From the NCBI GenBank assembly GCA_910589385.1, contig CAJUTU010000003.1, positions 1-64,000 of the forward strand: a stretch of DNA of 64,000 bases, written 5' to 3'. Source of the stretch: an uncultured Lachnospiraceae bacterium (GTDB taxonomy: Bacteria > Bacillota > Clostridia > Lachnospirales > Lachnospiraceae). The notes beneath the pieces were generated by a model, which was not told the origin of the DNA, did not search any database, and saw only the letters and a list, made by a program, of their open reading frames with translations. The first letter of the stretch is position 1. The number at the start of each line of letters is the position of its first letter. A program made the translations under genes and the position numbers. Shown piece by piece: positions 59,913 to 64,000 of this stretch.

Positions 59913-60932
59913 TTACAAAAAGACGACCTCACTGCTGTCTGCAGAACGTTTGATCGCATCCATCATGCAAATGACTTCATAGCTTTGTTCCGGGGTAATG
60001 TTCTCCGGCTGGCATCCTTTTTGTACGCATCCAATAAAATACTCCATCTGCTTCTGGTACGCATCGTACTGCCGGATTGAAATCGTTTCCAGCCCATCGC
60101 CCTTTTTCCAGATCCGCATTCCACATAAACTCTCCAAAGGAGCTTCCCCGGAACGGTTTATCAGGGTGGACGCGCCCGACGAATACTGATATTCCACCGT
60201 TGCCTCGCTCCCCGCAATATCTACGGAAAACCCGAAGGGGTATCCCGTCTGCTGGGTAAAAGAAACTTCCGCAAGTGAATGAACTCCGTTTTTATGGACA
60301 ATATTTGCCATCACATTGTTATAACATCCTGTCTCATCTTTTACTGCATGGGCATATACACTCTGAAACGGCCCTATCACATAACGGAGGTAATCCACGT
60401 CATGTACCAGCATGTCCCCCATTGCGCCGCCGCCAAGCTTCGGGTCAAATATCCACGGACTGTACTGCCCTGACCTGTGGGAAACCCTGCGCAGATGAGC
60501 CATATAAATTTTCCCCATCTGTCCTTTTTCAAACATCTCTTTCAGTTCCACATAGCCTGTCCAGAACCGCACGACCTGCGCGGTCATAAAAATGATCCCC
60601 TGACTCTTAACGACATTCAGGAGCCTTTTGCATGCCGCCGGGTTTTTCTCCAGCGGTTTTTCACAGAGTACATGGATCTTTCTTTTCGCACATTGCTCCA
60701 CATGCTTTTCATGTAAATAGGTAGGCGTACAGATCACAGCCGCATCGGGCCTGATTTCATCTAACATAACCTCCACGTCTGTATAAGCCTTGCACCCATG
60801 CTCCATGGCAAATTTCCCGGCAGTTTCTTTACGTCTGCCGCAGACCGCAGCCAGATACGCATCCCGGCAGTTTTTGATCGCATTGGCATGGCTCCCCGCG
60901 ATCAGTCCACATCCAATCATCACAAATTTCAT
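59913..60932 (-). CDS. Gfo/Idh/MocA family oxidoreductase
   Basis: The 339-aa NAD(P)-dependent dehydrogenase starts at ATG 60932 (MKFVMIGCGLIAGSHANAI) after AGGAG. The Rossmann loop GCGLIAGSHA and the catalytic Lys motif CEKPLEKNPAACKRL are present, with the C-terminal beta-sheet domain (GGGAMGDMLVHDVDYLRYVIGPF). Members oxidise sugars, inositols or deoxysugars at a ring carbon. It is the last gene of the operon with the phosphotriesterase-like, cupin isomerase and FGGY kinase genes, but a hairpin separates it from them. Confidence 0.9.
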   Translation of the reverse strand: MKFVMIGCGLIAGSHANAIKNCRDAYLAAVCGRRKETAGKFAMEHGCKAYTDVEVMLDEIRPDAAVICTPTYLHEKHVEQCAKRKIHVLCEKPLEKNPAACKRLLNVVKSQGIIFMTAQVVRFWTGYVELKEMFEKGQMGKIYMAHLRRVSHRSGQYSPWIFDPKLGGGAMGDMLVHDVDYLRYVIGPFQSVYAHAVKDETGCYNNVMANIVHKNGVHSLAEVSFTQQTGYPFGFSVDIAGSEATVEYQYSSGASTLINRSGEAPLESLCGMRIWKKGDGLETISIRQYDAYQKQMEYFIGCVQKGCQPENITPEQSYEVICMMDAIKRSADSSEVVFL

Positions 60933-60976
60933 TTTTTTCTCCTGCTCCAACCCCATACTTTCCGCTAGAAAGAACT

Positions 60977-61001
60977 GCACTCTCTTAAAAAAAGAGAGTG
61001 C
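60977..61001 (-). terminator. Hairpin between the lactonase-like and Gfo/Idh genes
   Basis: GCACTCTC pairs with GAGAGTGC around TTTTTTTAA on the minus strand. It may cause partial termination or mRNA processing inside the operon. Confidence 0.5.
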
Positions 61002-61043
61002 TCGAAAAGAAAGGTTTGTTCTGTTTTATTATCATTTTCCATG

Positions 61044-62042
61044 TTACCACGCCAGTATCCGTCCCGGGTTCTCCAAAAATATTTTGCTGAGCTGTTTTTC
61101 CGAAATCCCTTTCTGTCTCATCATAGGCAGGAAAACCTCCAGAATATACGCAAGCCCCACCCCGTCCTCACAATAGCTTTTCAGACGCGCCCGTGTGGTG
61201 TCCAAGGACAGTAAAAGCTGGTCTTCGTTCTCCGCCAGAACCTGCATGATCAGCTCCAGCTCCTTTTCGTCGCTGTGGTACGCAAAGCGCCCGATGGTAT
61301 CAAATTCCAGAGACACTCCACACCCCAGGACCTGACGGAAGATTTCCCAGTCCCCACACGCCCGGTCCATATGACAAAAGTAGACACGTCCCAGATCCAC
61401 TCCCTCTGTTTCCAGAAAAGAAACCAGTTCCATAGGGCTGCTTCCCGGTTCAATATGTACCATCATCGGGGCATCCGTCTCCTTCTGGGCCGCGGCGGCC
61501 GCAAAGAACAGTTCCCTGTAGCCCCCTTCCAGGCCGTAAACGTCCAGCGCCGTCTTGATGATTCCTGCCCGCGCCCCGGTTCTGTAAACTTTTGTCTTTG
61601 CGCCTGTCTGTCCGGCAAGGGTTTCGCTTTCAAAAGGCGGAACCTGCTCTGTCCCCACATACATCCCCTGCGTCAGTTCTTCCGCAAAAAGACGTGCAAG
61701 TCTGGCCCTGTCGGTATTTCCAATCCAATGGCCTTTTGGATAGAACAGCCTTTTGTGAAATCCGGTGGATGCCACAATATGTACCCCGGTGCGTCCGGAA
61801 ATCTCTTCCAGTCCCTGAGATACCCGGTTGCATCCCACTGGCTGGGCCTCCACCAGCGCGGACCCGCCCCGTTCCCGGTAGACCTTTGCCTCTTTTATGG
61901 AGGACTCCACATCATCCATCCACAGGGCAGGATTTTGGCGGTATGACTCCCCTTTGCTCAGCAGCAGATGTTCATGGCACTGTGTAAAGCCCAACTCTTC
62001 GGGGGATATGGGGCCCAGCACGGTATGTATCTTCTTCTCCAT
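61044..62042 (-). CDS. Phosphotriesterase-family hydrolase (probable sugar lactonase)
   Basis: The 332-aa amidohydrolase-superfamily protein starts at ATG 62042 (MEKKIHTVLGPISPEELGF); TTG 62048 just after the isomerase stop is an alternative. Metal ligands are visible in QCHEHLLL, the carbamylated Lys in GIIKTALDV, His in MVHIEPGSS and CHMDR, and the catalytic Asp in LSLDTTRARL. Many PTE-like proteins in sugar operons hydrolyse lactones or phospholactones rather than organophosphates. It is tightly coupled to the cupin isomerase gene, so its substrate is likely a product of the neighbouring oxidoreductase. Confidence 0.85.
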   Translation of the reverse strand: MEKKIHTVLGPISPEELGFTQCHEHLLLSKGESYRQNPALWMDDVESSIKEAKVYRERGGSALVEAQPVGCNRVSQGLEEISGRTGVHIVASTGFHKRLFYPKGHWIGNTDRARLARLFAEELTQGMYVGTEQVPPFESETLAGQTGAKTKVYRTGARAGIIKTALDVYGLEGGYRELFFAAAAAQKETDAPMMVHIEPGSSPMELVSFLETEGVDLGRVYFCHMDRACGDWEIFRQVLGCGVSLEFDTIGRFAYHSDEKELELIMQVLAENEDQLLLSLDTTRARLKSYCEDGVGLAYILEVFLPMMRQKGISEKQLSKIFLENPGRILAW

Positions 62043-62048
62043 ATCCAA

Positions 62049-62624
62049 TCACCATTTCAGGTTATCGATCACTACAGGCTTTCCGTCCCTTTCCACCACC
62101 ATCTTATGATACCCTTTCGTCTCAATGGTTCCATAATTATGCCCGGCGTCGGCGTCAAACACAAAAAACAGCACCAACGGCTGATTACCGGTATTTACGG
62201 TCCTGTGTGCATAACGCCTGGGCACATAGACAGCCTCATTTTTTTTCAGCGGGATCTCAATCGTATTTCCTTCCGGGTTCTCCATCACCATATACCCTTC
62301 GCCGCTCAACGTATAGTAAACCTCCGAAGTTTCCAGACGGGTATGGAAATGTCCTTTCGTCATATAATATTCGTCCCCAACCCGCCCCGGATAGAGAATG
62401 GTGGTCCCGAATGCAAGATCGCCTGGACGCTCAGGATACCCAAGCTCATAAAATTCATAGATCAGCGGGTCTTCCTTTTCCAGGATTTCTTTGACCGCAT
62501 CCGAATCAAAAAACATCCCCTGCATCTGCGACAGATACCGTTTCGTTGTCTGAGCCGCCTCTGAGCGGCCTGTCTCAAGGTCAAAGTCCAAAGGAAACCC
62601 TCTGTCCCAGTCAAATTGATTCAT
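62049..62624 (-). CDS. Cupin-type glucose-6-phosphate isomerase family protein
   Basis: The 191-aa cupin starts at ATG 62624 (MNQFDWDRGFPLDFD) after CGGAGG. It matches the archaeal-type phosphoglucose isomerase family (PF06560), with the metal-binding motif TKGHFHTRLETSEVYYTLSGEG, the second motif YVPRRYAHRTVNTG, and YELGYPERPGDLAFGTTILYPG. These enzymes interconvert aldose and ketose phosphates. It lies between the FGGY kinase and lactonase-like genes, preceded by copy 2 of the two-hairpin repeat. Confidence 0.87.
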   Translation of the reverse strand: MNQFDWDRGFPLDFDLETGRSEAAQTTKRYLSQMQGMFFDSDAVKEILEKEDPLIYEFYELGYPERPGDLAFGTTILYPGRVGDEYYMTKGHFHTRLETSEVYYTLSGEGYMVMENPEGNTIEIPLKKNEAVYVPRRYAHRTVNTGNQPLVLFFVFDADAGHNYGTIETKGYHKMVVERDGKPVVIDNLKW

Positions 62625-62642
62625 CTTATTTCCTCCGTTTCT

Positions 62643-62698
62643 TGTAACCAATCTGCGCTGCAGATTGACTGCCTGCTTGCGTCAAATTCTGCAGGCTT
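62643..62698 (-). repeat. Two-hairpin repeat, copy 2 (between the FGGY kinase and isomerase genes)
   Basis: On the minus strand AGCCTGC...GCAGGC forms hairpin 1 and CAATCTGC-AGC-GCAGATTG hairpin 2, then GTTACA and the ribosome site. It shares GGCAGTCAAT and CAGATTGGTTACA with copy 1 (14510-14562). Confidence 0.65.
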
Positions 62699-64000
62699 TA
62701 ATCTGCTTTGTAAATCTCTTCAAAAACATCTTTCAGGGCAAAATAATATTGGTCGAAATTCTTTTTTATCTCCCTGTATGTTTCTACAGACTCCTTTTTT
62801 GGCGTCTGTACTTTATCCAGCTTCATAAAGCGCTCGATGGCGGAAAAATCCGGATAGATTCCCGCGCCCACGCCGCCGATGACCGCCGCGCCCATAGAGC
62901 CGCCTTCTTCCAGCAGCCTGGGGACTTTGATCCTAGCGTTGTAAATATCTGCCATGATCTGCTGCCATATCTCGCTTTTCGCCCCGCCGCCTACAACGGT
63001 AATTTCCTCTATTACAGTCTTCGTCCTCAGGATATCCAGACAGACCGACAGATTCATGGTAATCCCTTCCAGGACGCTGCGCACCATATCGCCGCGCGTA
63101 TTTTCCGGCTTAAGCCCCAGCCATGCGCCTTTTGCATACGGGTCCCATCTGGGCGCACGTTCCCCCAGCATATAAGGCAGGAACATCACGCCTCCGGCTC
63201 CTATGGGGCTTTCCTTTACCAGCCGGTTCATTTCATCGTAGGGAGAAGTCCCCTTCTTTTTCGCCAGTTCAGTTTCCGTCGTACAGATCACGTTCTTCAC
63301 CCAGCTATAAGACCCTCCGGCATACTGCATCGTCCCGTTGGGCGCATACAGCCCGGGAATCACGTGGGCCCACGTTACGGTACGCATCTCCTCGTCAAAT
63401 ACAGGCTGGTCCGTTGTAGTCGTGATCCATGCCGACGTGCCCATACAGCAGTAGGTTTTTCCAGGGGCAATGGAGCCGCATCCAATATTGGCCACCACCC
63501 CGTCGCCGCCGCCCATGACCACCGGCGTCCCTTTTGTCAGCCCGGTCTGCCTGGCTGCCTGCTCTGTTACGCCGCCTGCGACATACGTGGAAGGAACAAT
63601 TTCCGGCAGTTTTTCTCTGTCAATCCCGGTGCATTTCAAAATCCTGTCTGACCACTGGAAATTTTTCAGGTCAAAACAGCCAAAACTGTTGGCGTCGCTG
63701 GGCTCTGTATAAAATTTTCCGGTCAGTTTCAATACAATATAGTCTTTTGCATTGAGAACCTTATAAGTCTTTTTATAAGTTTCCGGCTCATTCTCCCGGA
63801 TCCACATTAATTTCTGGATTCCGTAGGAAGCGGTATTCCTGTGTCCCGAAATATGGTAAAACTCTTTCTGGCTGATTTCTCTCTCTATCTGCCTGACCTG
63901 CTTCTGCGCCCTGGAATCCGCCCAGATGATCGAAGGCCGCAAGGGTCTTCCCTCCTGGTCCACGCACAGGCATCCCATCATCTGTCCGCTGAAGCTGACA
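62698..64000 (-). CDS. FGGY-family carbohydrate kinase (partial, runs off the window)
   Basis: The visible 433 codons are the C-terminal part of an FGGY kinase; the frame is still open at base 64000 and the N-terminus is missing. Near the cut end it reads VSFSGQMMGCLCVDQEGRPLRPSIIWADSRA, the family's first-domain motif. The ATPase core motifs VMGGGDGVVANIGCGSIAPGKTYCCMGTSAW and VVGGGAKSEIWQQIMADIYNARI follow. It resembles xylulokinase/gluconokinase-type members. It is the most upstream visible gene of the operon, so it probably phosphorylates the incoming sugar. Substrate unknown. Confidence 0.88.
   Translation of the reverse strand, partial: VSFSGQMMGCLCVDQEGRPLRPSIIWADSRAQKQVRQIEREISQKEFYHISGHRNTASYGIQKLMWIRENEPETYKKTYKVLNAKDYIVLKLTGKFYTEPSDANSFGCFDLKNFQWSDRILKCTGIDREKLPEIVPSTYVAGGVTEQAARQTGLTKGTPVVMGGGDGVVANIGCGSIAPGKTYCCMGTSAWITTTTDQPVFDEEMRTVTWAHVIPGLYAPNGTMQYAGGSYSWVKNVICTTETELAKKKGTSPYDEMNRLVKESPIGAGGVMFLPYMLGERAPRWDPYAKGAWLGLKPENTRGDMVRSVLEGITMNLSVCLDILRTKTVIEEITVVGGGAKSEIWQQIMADIYNARIKVPRLLEEGGSMGAAVIGGVGAGIYPDFSAIERFMKLDKVQTPKKESVETYREIKKNFDQYYFALKDVFEEIYKAD

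Overview
The window looks like the chromosome of a spore-forming, gut-type Clostridium of the Lachnospiraceae, close to the scindens/hylemonae/Dorea group. This is inferred from moderate GC, strong AGGAGG ribosome sites, LL-diaminopimelate aminotransferase, a type III glutamine synthetase with an ANTAR regulator, a lysine riboswitch on an NhaC-type transporter, a SpoIID-like gene, and an SDR that closely resembles clostridial 12-alpha-hydroxysteroid dehydrogenases. Most of the window is ordinary core and sugar-catabolic genes, mostly on the minus strand.

Layout. 0.2-4.7 kb: DUF1848 protein, glycogen phosphorylase, AraC regulator. 4.8-11.3 kb: nitrogen/lysine block glnN, glnA, ANTAR regulator, dapF, dapL. 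11.3-14.5 kb: fba, nagB, tRNA-Glu(CTC), lipid kinase. 14.5-17.8 kb: murB-rapZ-whiA-crh cell-wall/regulatory operon followed by a highly structured non-coding stretch. 17.9-24.6 kb: CBS-domain transporter, tRNA-Ser(CGA), SPOR amidase, glmM, and a chemoreceptor overlapping an FMN-binding lipoprotein gene. 24.6-28.1 kb: M18 peptidase, nth, MATE pump. 28.3-32.1 kb: 2-keto-3-deoxygluconate (KDG) kinases and KDPG aldolase with a divergent IclR regulator and paired operators. 32.2-37.5 kb: HAD phosphatase, upp, and a fapA-cheX-cheY-HSDH operon. 37.8-43.1 kb: GH13 enzyme, smpB, rnr, secG. 43.2-50.0 kb: alpha-galactoside module (GH36, ABC importer, AraC). 50.1-52.2 kb: lysine riboswitch and LysW-like transporter. 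52.2-55.4 kb: two-component system and fructokinase. 59.9-64.0 kb: an uncharacterised sugar operon (Gfo/Idh oxidoreductase, phosphotriesterase-like lactonase, cupin phosphoglucose isomerase, FGGY kinase) cut by the window end.

The standout is 55.7-59.8 kb. A gene for a SpoIID-like, peptidoglycan-binding, triple-LysM protein is split by a 2,115-bp element that carries one large serine recombinase and one small ORF. Both junctions share the 7-bp core GGTATCG (minus strand). Joining them restores a perfect 665-codon reading frame through the conserved SpoIID domain. The recombinase's last codons and stop lie in host-gene sequence. In the excised circle it would instead gain a different 34-residue tail. 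The host protein has wall-binding domains but no signal peptide, as expected for a mother-cell spore protein. Together this suggests a miniature skin-like intervening element, excised during sporulation. The developmental part is inference. The split, the core repeat and the frame restoration are read directly from the sequence.

Secondary points of interest are a two-hairpin repeat found before two unrelated genes 48 kb apart, an attenuator in the glnN leader next to an ANTAR gene, and the chemoreceptor/FMN-lipoprotein pair.
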